Source: Arthrobacter sp. SLBN-100 | GTDB taxonomy: Bacteria; Actinomycetota; Actinomycetes; Actinomycetales; Micrococcaceae | Assembly: GCF_006715305.1 (NCBI RefSeq) | Contig: NZ_VFMY01000001.1 | Span: forward strand, 868,001-932,000 | Direction of reading: 5' to 3' | Length of the DNA stretch: 64,000 nt | Part shown: positions 44,768 to 53,724 of the stretch, in pieces | How the letters are laid out: every line of letters begins with the position of its first letter | Position numbering within the stretch: position 1 is the stretch's first letter | Translations under genes and position numbers: made by a program | The notes under the pieces: generated by a model | The model's database searches: none | Told to the model about the DNA's origin: nothing | What the model saw: only the letters and a program-made list of their open reading frames with translations

Positions 44768-45625
44768 TTAGACCCGGGCTACCGGCGAACGGGATAATGC
44801 GAGTGCCCATCCGCCCGCAACTCCAATAGCAAGTAGTACGGTTACGAAGCCGATCGCCGGTGCGCCCGGCCATGCCAGGGCGCTGCCATAGCGCAGCAGG
44901 GCAAGCGCCTGCAGAATGACGAAGGCAACGGAGGTCAGGGCCACGGGGCGGACGGTGCGGAGGTCGCGGCTGAACTGACCCTGTGCGGCCGCCCACCCGA
45001 GACCGACCAGCCACGCTCCGATGGCCCTCGCGGTCAGTTCGGACAGTGTCCACGGCCACCACGCCGCGGCGAGCGTGGGTACTGCCAGGAGCGCCACGCC
45101 GTAGAACAGCAATACGCCGGCGATTCCTGCCAGGAGCAGCCGGAGCGCAGGGGGCAGCACTGGCCGTCCCGCCGTCACGGACTCTGGCGCGGGAGTCAGC
45201 GACCGGACCTGCATCCTGCTGATGACGAGCATCGCCACGGGCACCAAGGCATAGATTGCCAGCCACGCCCAGGTGGCTGTCTGGGCAGTGGGGGCAGCGT
45301 TTGAAGACAGGTGGAAGCGATCGATATGAAGCAGGGTGACTCCGAGGGTCAATGTCGTGAAGATGCACACGGGCCAGACTGCCAGCCTCGCTGAATCCCA
45401 ACTCGCCGAGCGGGCACCCGTCACCTCCAGGCCGGCACTTGACCAGTATGCCGCCCCAAGGAAGACCGCGGTCATGGGCGGATTGACTGTCCACGCGAAG
45501 AATTCATCAGTCCGGAGCGGAAACACGAACAGCACGAGCCCGGCCAGAAACACGAGGAATGCAGCGACGTAGAGCAGCCACCGCATCGGCGCAATCAAGG
45601 GCGTGGCCCCAGTTGAAGCGGACAT
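44768..45625 (-). CDS. Polytopic membrane protein
   Basis: A 285-residue protein with seven to eight hydrophobic helices and no recognised signature. It begins one base inside the end of the flavoprotein gene, so it is probably in the same transcript. Unknown function. A GTG one codon earlier could also be the start. Confidence 0.8.
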   Translation of the reverse strand: MSASTGATPLIAPMRWLLYVAAFLVFLAGLVLFVFPLRTDEFFAWTVNPPMTAVFLGAAYWSSAGLEVTGARSASWDSARLAVWPVCIFTTLTLGVTLLHIDRFHLSSNAAPTAQTATWAWLAIYALVPVAMLVISRMQVRSLTPAPESVTAGRPVLPPALRLLLAGIAGVLLFYGVALLAVPTLAAAWWPWTLSELTARAIGAWLVGLGWAAAQGQFSRDLRTVRPVALTSVAFVILQALALLRYGSALAWPGAPAIGFVTVLLAIGVAGGWALALSRSPVARV

Positions 45626-47376
45626 CACCCGGGCAGCTCCTCGGGTACGGCTGCCTCAGCTGGGGTATGGGGTGAAACAGTCAGGGGGTTCTCGGCCAGG
45701 TAGGTGTGCAGCATCGAGACCACGGTGGCGCCGTCCCCCACTGCGGTAGCCACTCTTTTGATCGAACCCGCCCGCACGTCGCCGATCGCGAAAATGCCGG
45801 GCATGCTGGTTTCCAGCGCCAATGGCCGCGTGTCCGGCCTGACGGACCCGGCGGCGCTGACATCGCGGCTGGAGCCCGTGCGCAGAAAACCGGCCGGGTC
45901 ACGCTCTACGGTGTCGGGCAGCCAGGAGGTCCGCGGCACCGAACCGATCAGCACGAATAAGCCGCCCGCTTCGATCTCCTCGCTCGGGACTGCACCCTCG
46001 GCACCGGATGCGGCGACCTTGACGGCGGCAAGGAAGCCGTCCTGATCGCGTGCCCCCACGAGCATGGTGCGATAGCGGATCGCGACGTTCCGGGTGGCTT
46101 CCAGTTGGGAGATGAGGTACTCCGACATGCTGGCCGACAGGGTGGATCCGCGCACCAGCAGCGTCACCTTCTTCGCGTACTTCGCAAGGTGCAGAACCGC
46201 CTGTCCGGCCGAGTTGCCGCCACCCACGACGCAGACGTGCTTTCCGGCCATCGACGGCGCCTCGGAGACTGTTGCCCCGTAGAAGACGCCTCTGCCCACC
46301 AGATGCTCGAGCTGGGGTATGCCGAGGCGACGGTAGTCCACGCCGGTGGCCACCACGACTGTGCGGCACCGCACCACACTGCCGTCGGAAATCGACACAG
46401 CGTACAGCGCTCCGTCCACGCGGAGCCCCTGCACCTTCCGCAGGAACAAGAAGTCTGTCCCCAAAGTCCAGGCCTGGTGGAATGACCGGTAGGCCAGGTG
46501 GGCGCCGCTCACACCGCGGGGGAAGCCAGGGTAGTTGCGGATCAAGGAGCTGGTGCCCGCCTGGCCTCCCACAGCCTCTCCCTCCACCACCATGGTGGAA
46601 AGGCCCTCGGAGGAGGCGTAAACGGCGGTTGCGAGACCGGAGGGACCCGCTCCCACGACCACCACGTCGAAGATCTTGTCCGCCGGTGGCGGTCGCGTCA
46701 CCCCCATCGCTTCGGCGATCTCCAGGTCACTGGGGTTCTCGAGGACAATGGGCGGAGCAGTGAACTCCAGCACCAGGACCGGCAGCACGGGGTCGCGCAG
46801 GTTTATGCTCTCCAGGGTCCGTTCCGCTGTCTCGGACCCGGCAGGGTGGAATCCTACAGGGATGTGGTTTCGGCTCAGGGAGTCGCGCAACGTGTGCGTC
46901 CTTTCGTCGCCGACCTCCCCGATGAGCCGGACCGCCTCGAACCCGACCCCCTGGGCCAGGTGCCAGTCGTCGAGGGCGTCGGTAATCGCCCCATGGAATT
47001 CTTCGTCGCGCAACCGTTCGGGACGTATGATCACCAATTCGGCATACCCCTGCCCGATCGCCCGGAAGACAGTGGGGGCGCTGGCGAAGTCACCCCATGT
47101 CACCACAACTCCACGCTTGGCGGCCGGGTGAAAGCCATAGGCACGCCGCAGGAAGTCGAGCCCACCGCGGTCATCCGGTCCGTAGCACCCGAGTATAAGG
47201 GCGACTTGGCGATTCCAGCGCCGCAGCCCCTCAAGCACCGCCCGCCCGTGGGCATGGTCGGCGCAGGTCACCACCTCGTAGTCGGCACCGTACCGCCGGC
47301 GTAACTCTTCGCCCAGAACTCGCCGGGAGGTCGGGTCGGTGGTGGCAATCAGCAAGATCGGAACCGAGTCATCCAT
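45625..47376 (-). CDS. Fused response-regulator/thioredoxin-reductase-like flavoprotein
   Basis: A 583-residue fusion. Residues 1-150 form a receiver-like domain (VPILLIATTDPTSRRVLGEEL) without a clear phospho-acceptor motif. About 245 onward is a thioredoxin-reductase-like fold with FAD motif VVVVGAGPSGLATAVYASSEG, the NADPH motif VCVVGGGNSAGQAVLHLA and the FAD-closing IFAIGDVRAGS. The region that should hold the redox CxxC reads YGATVSEAP, so the disulphide is absent and it cannot be a normal thioredoxin reductase. Divergent neighbour: UBP zinc-finger gene. Confidence 0.9.
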   Translation of the reverse strand: MDDSVPILLIATTDPTSRRVLGEELRRRYGADYEVVTCADHAHGRAVLEGLRRWNRQVALILGCYGPDDRGGLDFLRRAYGFHPAAKRGVVVTWGDFASAPTVFRAIGQGYAELVIIRPERLRDEEFHGAITDALDDWHLAQGVGFEAVRLIGEVGDERTHTLRDSLSRNHIPVGFHPAGSETAERTLESINLRDPVLPVLVLEFTAPPIVLENPSDLEIAEAMGVTRPPPADKIFDVVVVGAGPSGLATAVYASSEGLSTMVVEGEAVGGQAGTSSLIRNYPGFPRGVSGAHLAYRSFHQAWTLGTDFLFLRKVQGLRVDGALYAVSISDGSVVRCRTVVVATGVDYRRLGIPQLEHLVGRGVFYGATVSEAPSMAGKHVCVVGGGNSAGQAVLHLAKYAKKVTLLVRGSTLSASMSEYLISQLEATRNVAIRYRTMLVGARDQDGFLAAVKVAASGAEGAVPSEEIEAGGLFVLIGSVPRTSWLPDTVERDPAGFLRTGSSRDVSAAGSVRPDTRPLALETSMPGIFAIGDVRAGSIKRVATAVGDGATVVSMLHTYLAENPLTVSPHTPAEAAVPEELPG

Positions 47377-47612
47377 GGCTGCCGTCTTTCCGGGACAATC
47401 GTTCGGTGGCGCTCACGATACTCGCGGCAGGGCATTGGGGACAAGGAGCCCTGTTGCCTCCGGAAAGGTCCTTCGGCGGGAGTTGTATCGGGCCCCGGTT
47501 GTCGCCTCGATGCTGTCATTCCAAGGGCGCGGAGATTCTGCAAAAATAGCTCCCGACGGCGGGCAAGCGGGATAACTGGAGCAGAACCGGAGCGATGGAA
47601 ATGGAGGACCCG

Positions 47613-47975
47613 ATGGAGGATCGCCCTATTCCAGGAATCAGCCTCACCGCCACACCCAGTGGAACGGGGTGTCTGGAGTGCCTCAGCGGTGACGGCCCGG
47701 GATGGTGGCTGCATCTTCGCCGCTGCGCCCAATGCGGCCACATCGGATGCTGCGATTCATCACCCTCACAGCATGCCAGCGCCCACGCGAGCACCGTCGG
47801 CCACCCCGTCATGAGGTCCTTTGAACCTGGCGAGAACTGGTTCTACGAGCACACCACGAAGAAGTTCTTCCGCGGCCCGCGGCTTCCGGATCCACAGTCC
47901 AGACCCTTGGAGCAGCCGGCACCTGCACCGGCAGACAAGGTACCGGCAGACTGGCGGGAACACCTGCACCGGTGA
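47613..47975 (+). CDS. UBP-type zinc-finger protein
   Basis: A 120-residue protein resembling the ubiquitin-hydrolase zinc finger (ZnF-UBP): GCLECLSG, WWLHLRRCAQCGHIGCCDSS, then QHASAHASTVGHPV supplying the histidines, and WFYEH. Bacterial members are often next to fused response-regulator/flavoprotein genes, as here. The domain in eukaryotes binds the ubiquitin C-terminus; the bacterial ligand is unknown. The ATG at 47613 has GGAGG at five bases. Confidence 0.87.
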   Translation: MEDRPIPGISLTATPSGTGCLECLSGDGPGWWLHLRRCAQCGHIGCCDSSPSQHASAHASTVGHPVMRSFEPGENWFYEHTTKKFFRGPRLPDPQSRPLEQPAPAPADKVPADWREHLHR

Positions 47976-48038
47976 CCGCGGAGCCAGAATCAACCGCGCC
48001 GGCGGGATTCGGCGAAGGATGCTGGTTAGGCTGGATGG

Positions 48039-48731
48039 ATGGCGACAGTTATCCTCGTGCGGCACGGCCGCACCACAGCTAATGCCGCTGGACTGCTGGC
48101 GGGTCGGGCGGCTGGGGTCAGTTTGGACCAGATCGGGCGCGAGCAGGCAGCATTGACCGGAGACCGGCTCGCGGTGGTGCCCTTGGCTGGGGTGGTATCG
48201 AGCCCCCTCGAGCGTTGTCAGCAAACCGCCCAGCTCATCCTCGATCGCCAGGCTGGTAATCCTCACGTGCCGGCCGATCCCGATCTCATAGAGTGCGATT
48301 ACGGCCAGTGGCAGGGCCGCATGCTCAGTGATCTCGCGACCGAAGACCTGTGGGCTGCTGTGCAGTCGCAGCCGTCCGCCGTCGTTTTTCCCGGCGGTGA
48401 ATCCATGGCCGCGATGCAGGCCCGGGCGGTGGCAGGAATTCGGCGCCACGATGCAGCTTTCGAAGCCGAGTACGGACCAGGAGCCGTGTGGGTGGCAGTG
48501 AGCCACGGTGACATCATCAAATCAATCCTCGCCGACGCGCTCGGTATGCACCTCGACCTGTTCCAGCGCATTAACGTGGGCCCTGCCTCCGTATCGATCG
48601 TCCACTATGGTGCTGTTCGGCCCAGCGTCTATGCGACGAACACCGACGCCGGGGATCTGTCGTGGCTGTCGAACGGTATCAACTCTGGCGATGCGCCGGT
48701 GGGCGGCGGCGCAGGGCAAACGGCGCAGTAA
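48039..48731 (+). CDS. Histidine-phosphatase family protein (MSMEG_4193 type)
   Basis: A 230-residue phosphoglycerate-mutase-like phosphatase. The catalytic RHGRTTAN motif is at residues 8-15, the second arginine in SSPLERCQQTAQ, and the late His in VAVSHGDI. It begins a three-gene operon with DUF3090 and SCO1664-family genes that is conserved across actinobacteria. Substrate unknown. Confidence 0.92.
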   Translation: MATVILVRHGRTTANAAGLLAGRAAGVSLDQIGREQAALTGDRLAVVPLAGVVSSPLERCQQTAQLILDRQAGNPHVPADPDLIECDYGQWQGRMLSDLATEDLWAAVQSQPSAVVFPGGESMAAMQARAVAGIRRHDAAFEAEYGPGAVWVAVSHGDIIKSILADALGMHLDLFQRINVGPASVSIVHYGAVRPSVYATNTDAGDLSWLSNGINSGDAPVGGGAGQTAQ

Positions 48732-48755
48732 ACCTCATGTGCCTAAAATACTTTC

Positions 48756-49304
48756 ATGCCCACACGTGTTCATGAGTTTGCTTGGCCTGACCGGGTTGTC
48801 ATCGGCACCGTCGGCGTTCCGGGAGCCCGCACGTTCTACCTGCAGGTGCGGGCAGGAACTCAGATCGTAAGTATCGCCATGGAGAAGCAGCAGTCGGCCC
48901 AGCTCGCCGAAAAGATTGACGAAATCCTCGATCAGCTCATCACCGTCGAGGGCAACCCCTTCAGCGTTCCCACGGGTACTCCCATCGAACTCGTCGACAA
49001 TGACCAGCTCGAGGCAGTTACGGAGCAGTTTCGAACCGGGGCCATGACCTTAGGGTGGGACCCGACGACGGCGCAGGTGGTGATAGAGGCATACCCGATC
49101 ACCGATGTCGATAGCGACGACGAGTTGCCTGATGAGGACGGCGCTGATGTGCCCGAAATGCTGTTGTTGCGGATGCCGGTCGGCACCGCCCGCGCATTCG
49201 CCAAGCGGACCCGGGAGGTGGTGGGCGCCGGGCGTCCCGCATGCCCGCTCTGCGGTTATCCCGTAGACGCCGACGGGCACGTCTGCACCCTGCCCGAGGT
49301 CTGA
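48756..49304 (+). CDS. DUF3090 family protein
   Basis: A 182-residue protein (RTFYLQVRAGTQIVSIAMEKQQ, NPFSVPTGTPIELVDNDQLEAV) ending in a rubredoxin-like knuckle (CPLCGYPVDADGHVC). That suggests a metal site. Function unknown. Its stop overlaps the next start by one base (TGATG). Confidence 0.92.
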   Translation: MPTRVHEFAWPDRVVIGTVGVPGARTFYLQVRAGTQIVSIAMEKQQSAQLAEKIDEILDQLITVEGNPFSVPTGTPIELVDNDQLEAVTEQFRTGAMTLGWDPTTAQVVIEAYPITDVDSDDELPDEDGADVPEMLLLRMPVGTARAFAKRTREVVGAGRPACPLCGYPVDADGHVCTLPEV

Positions 49305-50071
49305 TGCCGGCCCCCGACCTGCTGACTGCCGGGCTGACGCTCACCGGGCGGATCACGACGGCGTCGAATGCCACATTTTTGGGCACCATCGGCAGCACCA
49401 CCGTTGTTTATAAGCCGATAGCCGGGGAGAAACCGCTGTGGGATTTTCCCGACGGCTTCCTTGCCCACCGGGAGGTCGCCGCCTACCTGGTTTCTGAGGT
49501 CCTCGGCTGGAACGTGGTGCCGCGCACCTGGCTGCGCGATGGACCTCTAGGTCAAGGAATGGTGCAGCTGTGGCAGGAGACTGACCCCGACCGGAACGCG
49601 GTGGACCTCGTCGCGGCGGACGACGTACCGAAGATCGGTTGGAAACACGTCCTTGAGGGGCAGGACGAGAAGGGGCGGATGGTCGCCCTCATACACGAAG
49701 ACTCTCCAGAGCTCAGACGCATGGCGGTGTTCGACGTCGTCGTGAACAACGCCGACCGCAAGGGCGATCACATCCTTGCCATGTCAGACGGACACCGGCA
49801 CGGTGTGGATCATGGGCTCACCTTTCACCGCGACCACAAGCTGCGCACAGTGCTGTGGGGGTGGCTGGGAGACGCTCTGACCGCCGAGGAACGCGACGGC
49901 ATCGACCGTGTCAGCGCAGGACTCCATGGTGAGCTGGGCCGAAACCTGGCGAACTTGCTTAGCGCCGAAGAAGTCGCCTCGCTCGCCGCGCGCTGCGCCC
50001 GGTTGCGTTTGGCAGGGCGGTTCCCGGCTCCAAGCGGTGAGATGCCCTCGGTGCCCTGGCCGCTGTTCTAA
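49304..50071 (+). CDS. SCO1664 family protein (PI3/PI4-kinase-like fold)
   Basis: A 255-residue protein. An ATP-lid-like segment (VVYKPIAGEKPLWDFPDG), the catalytic-loop-like FDVVVNNADRKGDH and the DHGLTFHRDHK metal block fit the family's kinase-like annotation. It closes the conserved trio. In several actinobacteria mshC (mycothiol ligase) is nearby; it is not seen here. Confidence 0.9.
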   Translation: MPAPDLLTAGLTLTGRITTASNATFLGTIGSTTVVYKPIAGEKPLWDFPDGFLAHREVAAYLVSEVLGWNVVPRTWLRDGPLGQGMVQLWQETDPDRNAVDLVAADDVPKIGWKHVLEGQDEKGRMVALIHEDSPELRRMAVFDVVVNNADRKGDHILAMSDGHRHGVDHGLTFHRDHKLRTVLWGWLGDALTAEERDGIDRVSAGLHGELGRNLANLLSAEEVASLAARCARLRLAGRFPAPSGEMPSVPWPLF

Positions 50072-50078
50072 GGAATTA

Positions 50079-50101
50079 CTCTGGCAAGTGTGATCGCGCG
50101 T
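50079..50101 (+). repeat. 23-bp direct repeat, left copy
   Basis: Identical over 23 bp to 62329-62351, both in the plus orientation, with flanks that diverge at once. The left copy starts 8 bp after the SCO1664-family stop. Internal part reads GGCAAGTGTGATCGCGCG. It marks the edge of the accessory segment. Confidence 0.75.
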
Positions 50102-50343
50102 AAAGGCTCCGATTGGCGGCTCGCCGGGCGGTTACCAAGGTTCTAGCGGATCTCGGCACGCGGCTGCCGCATCCCAAGGCTATCGCCGTGAGAGCGCTGA
50201 TCCCGCCCCTACCCCCAAGCTTTTTTCAAGCTCGGTGAGCGAGGGTATTCCCACCACGACTTCACTCCGGTCGGTGCACGCATCTGCTCGTCAGCCTCCT
50301 ACGGTGCCTTCGTGCAGCGCTCCGGCCAACGGATAGGAAATCC

Positions 50344-53112
50344 ATGACACGCACTGTCAGTGTTCGACACACGCAGGCGGCTGGCGGATCCTTGCGCCAC
50401 GCTGCCGCGCTGCTCCAGTTCCTGCTAGTCGCGGTTTTAGCTGCCGCCCTTACAGGCCTCAATATACTGGTGGCCCCGCAAGCGCATGCGGCCGTAACGC
50501 AGGTACACGCAACGGTCGAAACAGCTCCTATGCACGGATCAGGGGATGCCGCGGACGACGCGGCCATCTGGATCCATCCCACCGACCCGTCGAAGAGCAC
50601 CATCATCGGCACGGACAAGAGCACCAGTGGACACGGCCTTGTCGTTTACGACCTGTCGGGCAAGGAACTGTTCTATTATCCGGACGGACGCATGAACAAT
50701 GTTGATGTCCGCTACAACTTCCCCCTCGGCAGCAGCCGTGTCGGCTTGGTTGGTGTCTCGAACCGAGAACGAAGCCTGGACTTCTACAAGGTCAACGAGT
50801 CGGACCGCTCCCTGACGAAAGTCGGCAGCTTCCTGCCCACTGCCAGCATCAAAACGCCCCGCGGGTTCTCCTTTTACCACTCCCCAACCACCGGTAAGTA
50901 CTTCGCTTATGTCACTGATATCGGCAAAGTGGAGCAGTGGGAGCTCGACGGCTCCTCCGGATCGGTTACCGGCCGGCTCGTGCGAAGCTGGACGGTGAGC
51001 GGTCCGGCCCACACCGAGGGCCTGGTTGCCGATGATGAGATGAAGCGACTCTACATTGCGCAGGAGGACATCGGCGGAATCTGGCGTTACGGCGCCGAGC
51101 CCGGGGACTCGACCGCGGGGACGAAAGTCGTCAGCACGGTCGAGAACGGCGGTGACATTGTCCAGGACATCAAGGGCATCAGCATCTACTACGGCAGCGG
51201 TGGGGCCGGTTACCTGCTGGCCGCGAGCCAGGGCTCCAATCAATTCCACGCCTACACGCGTGACGACAACCGGCCGCTGGGAGCGTTCGCCATCCCGGCC
51301 GGGAACGGTATCGATGCTGTCACCGGCATGGACGGGATAGATGTCACCAACTTTGGCGTCGGCGGCCCCTTCCCCCAAGGCTTCTTCATCACACAGGACA
51401 CCTCCAACGACACAGGGAATCAGAATTTCAAGCTCGTACCGTGGCAGTCCATCGCAGCCGCCTACGCGCCGGCACTGCTCGTCGATGCGGCCTACGACCC
51501 GCGTAAAATAGGAGCAGCGGGTGGTGGAGGAGACCCCGGACCGGATACCGCACAGCCCAATACCTCGATTACAGGTGGTCCATCAGGGACCAGTAGCAGC
51601 ACTTCGGCTGAGTTCACCTTCACTGCGACGGAGCCTGGGACTTTCGAGTGTGCCTTGGATGGAGGTGCCTTCGAGGGATGTACGTCGCCGAAGAATTATG
51701 CTGATCTCGCAGTTGGCTCACACGTCTTCGCGGTGCGAGCGACCGACGCGGCTGGCAACTCCGACCCGACTCCTGCGGAGCGAACCTGGGTAATCGACAC
51801 CTCCGCGCCTCAAACGGAGACCTTGACGGCGACAGCGGACGCCTATGTTTCCAGCGGGACGACGACGAACTACGGGACAGCGCCGAAGCTCTCAGTGGAC
51901 AACAGCCCGGTGGAGAATGCCTACCTGAAGTTTGATTTGTCGGCACTCGCAGGAAAGACGATCGTAAGCGCGAAGCTCCAGCTGCGGGCGACCACCAGCG
52001 GCTCGACGGGTACGCAGAACGTCAGGTTGGTTACGGACGATACGTGGACTGAGAGCGGCCTTACGTACAGCACGAGGCCGGCCCTGGCCAGCAGTGTGCT
52101 GGGCAGTCTCGGACCGGTCACATCGAACACCAATTATGAAGTGCCACTGACTGCGTCAGCTCTGCAGGGCGAGCTTGGCGGCATCCTGTCGCTGGGCATC
52201 AACACCACCAGCAGCGACGGGGCCGACTTCGGCTCCAGAGAGACTACGACCCCGCCAAAGCTGGTGCTCCAGTTAGGATCGGGCACCGGGACGCCATCCG
52301 GGGATACCACCGCACCCACGGTGACCTCAGTGACGCCGGCAGAGAATGCACCAGACGCAGCAGTCACCGGAAATGTCACGGCTACGTTTTCGGAGGCCAT
52401 GGACTCGACGACGGTCAACAGGACGACGTTCACGCTGGCCGAAGGAACTTCAACCACTCCTGTGGATGCCGTCGTCAACCTCAACAACAACACCGCCACA
52501 TTGGATCCAACGTCCAATCTCAAACCCGCTACGCAGTACACCGCGAGGGTCAGCGGAGCGAAAGACTCCGCCGGCAACACACTCATCGCTAAGACGTGGA
52601 CTTTCACTACAGCCGCGGCTACCACGCCCTCGGAGACGGTGACGTTGACGTTGACGGCGACAGCGGACGCCTATGTTTCGAGCGCGGCGACGACGACGAA
52701 TTACGGGACGGCACTGAAGCTCGCAGTGGACAACAGCCCGGTGGATAATGCCTACCTGAAATTTGATTTGTCGGCACTCGCAGGAAAGACGATCGTAAGC
52801 GCGAAGCTCCAACTGCGGGCGACAACCAGCGGCTCAATAGGCACGCAGAATGTCCGGTTGGTAGCGGACGACACGTGGACAGAGAGCGGCCTCACGTACA
52901 GCACAAGGCGGGCCCTGGGCAGCAGCGTGCTGGGCAGTCTCGGACCGGTCACGGCGAACACCAATTATGAAGTGCCACTGACTGCGTCGGCCCTGCAGGG
53001 CGAGCTTGGCGGCATGCTGTCGCTTGGCATCAACGCCACCAGCAGCGACGGGGCCGACTTCGGCTCCAGAGAGACTACGACCCCACCAAAGCTGGTGCTC
53101 CAACTGCAGTAA
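50344..53112 (+). CDS. Modular secreted phytase with DNRLRE/CBM96-like modules
   Basis: A 922-residue secreted protein. Signal peptide (to about AQAHAA), a beta-propeller phytase domain (about 50-385; DDAAIWIHPTDPSKSTIIGTDK, GFFITQDTSND), an Ig-like domain (about 400-480), a DNRLRE-type module (about 490-640; ADAYVSSGTTTNYG), a Big_5-like domain (about 655-755) and a second DNRLRE module (about 770-922). It should release phosphate from phytate outside the cell. The two DNRLRE modules are nearly identical in DNA. Confidence 0.9.
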   Translation: MTRTVSVRHTQAAGGSLRHAAALLQFLLVAVLAAALTGLNILVAPQAHAAVTQVHATVETAPMHGSGDAADDAAIWIHPTDPSKSTIIGTDKSTSGHGLVVYDLSGKELFYYPDGRMNNVDVRYNFPLGSSRVGLVGVSNRERSLDFYKVNESDRSLTKVGSFLPTASIKTPRGFSFYHSPTTGKYFAYVTDIGKVEQWELDGSSGSVTGRLVRSWTVSGPAHTEGLVADDEMKRLYIAQEDIGGIWRYGAEPGDSTAGTKVVSTVENGGDIVQDIKGISIYYGSGGAGYLLAASQGSNQFHAYTRDDNRPLGAFAIPAGNGIDAVTGMDGIDVTNFGVGGPFPQGFFITQDTSNDTGNQNFKLVPWQSIAAAYAPALLVDAAYDPRKIGAAGGGGDPGPDTAQPNTSITGGPSGTSSSTSAEFTFTATEPGTFECALDGGAFEGCTSPKNYADLAVGSHVFAVRATDAAGNSDPTPAERTWVIDTSAPQTETLTATADAYVSSGTTTNYGTAPKLSVDNSPVENAYLKFDLSALAGKTIVSAKLQLRATTSGSTGTQNVRLVTDDTWTESGLTYSTRPALASSVLGSLGPVTSNTNYEVPLTASALQGELGGILSLGINTTSSDGADFGSRETTTPPKLVLQLGSGTGTPSGDTTAPTVTSVTPAENAPDAAVTGNVTATFSEAMDSTTVNRTTFTLAEGTSTTPVDAVVNLNNNTATLDPTSNLKPATQYTARVSGAKDSAGNTLIAKTWTFTTAAATTPSETVTLTLTATADAYVSSAATTTNYGTALKLAVDNSPVDNAYLKFDLSALAGKTIVSAKLQLRATTSGSIGTQNVRLVADDTWTESGLTYSTRRALGSSVLGSLGPVTANTNYEVPLTASALQGELGGMLSLGINATSSDGADFGSRETTTPPKLVLQLQ
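51823..52276 (+). repeat. Intragenic repeat, first DNRLRE module
   Basis: About 455 bp closely repeated at 52651-53106, with stretches of more than 50 identical bases, for example around 51910-51980 and 52745-52805. Confidence 0.85.
52651..53106 (+). repeat. Intragenic repeat, second DNRLRE module
   Basis: Second copy of the module at 51823. A few substitutions only, so the duplication or gene conversion is recent. Confidence 0.85.
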
Positions 53113-53186
53113 CCGTAGGTAATTGCAGCTGGACCAGCTTCACTCTGCGCGCCGAACAGTTGTCCCCTCTACGGGTCACTCGGCCG

Positions 53187-53233
53187 ACACGGTGCTGCCG
53201 TGGCGAATGCTCGGCCGCCATGCCGCACCGTGT
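53187..53233 (+). terminator. Long hairpin after the phytase gene
   Basis: ACACGGTGC and GCACCGTGT form a perfect outer stem that continues inward with few mismatches to about 18 bp around a 10-nt loop, 75 bp past the stop. No T tract, so terminator status is tentative. Confidence 0.45.
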
Positions 53234-53357
53234 TCTGCGTACGTAACAGCTCAAGATCGACACAAGAGATCCCGAGGATTGACCGAATGGCTTCCCCCGC
53301 TTCCTCCTGGCTTCCTAGAGGGTTTCCAAGGCAACAACGACTACGTCTGGGGGACGT

Positions 53358-53633
53358 ATGAGCACGAGAAGTATCCCGCTTGCCGAGGACGCACGAGCCG
53401 CTCAGGCTCCTGTGCCAGCCCCGCCCATCAAACCCTTGGTTGAACCGCTTGCGGTGCAGCAGGCTTCCCCCTGCAGGGGGCCGCGAACACAGGTGCAGCG
53501 GCTCATCAGCGACCTCGCCGCCCTCGCAGCCAGCCGTCACGGGAGCACAGCATGGCCGCCGGCGTCGATACGAGCCAACTCCGGAGTCGAGTCACCCACA
53601 CAGGATTTCGTGCCCCCGTATTGCAGCTCCTGA
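53358..53633 (+). CDS. Doubtful open reading frame in a 612-bp gap
   Basis: A 91-codon frame whose ATG follows GGGGGA at a usable distance. The product (MSTRSIPLAEDARAAQ) resembles nothing known and is rich in Pro, Ala and Ser. The remainder of 53113-53724 shows no gene. It may be debris. Confidence 0.22.
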   Translation: MSTRSIPLAEDARAAQAPVPAPPIKPLVEPLAVQQASPCRGPRTQVQRLISDLAALAASRHGSTAWPPASIRANSGVESPTQDFVPPYCSS

Positions 53634-53724
53634 TTCCCAAGTTCAGAATTATGGGAAGTACACTGGAGCTCTTTCGCCGGTTCTCCGATGGTCCTGATCT
53701 GCCGATTCCCCGGATGGTTCTGCT

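Noticed and set aside
50102..50343. Possible gene remnant after the trio operon
   Set aside because: One frame is open for about 70 codons but without start, homology or convincing composition; only the 23-bp repeat at its left edge is supported.
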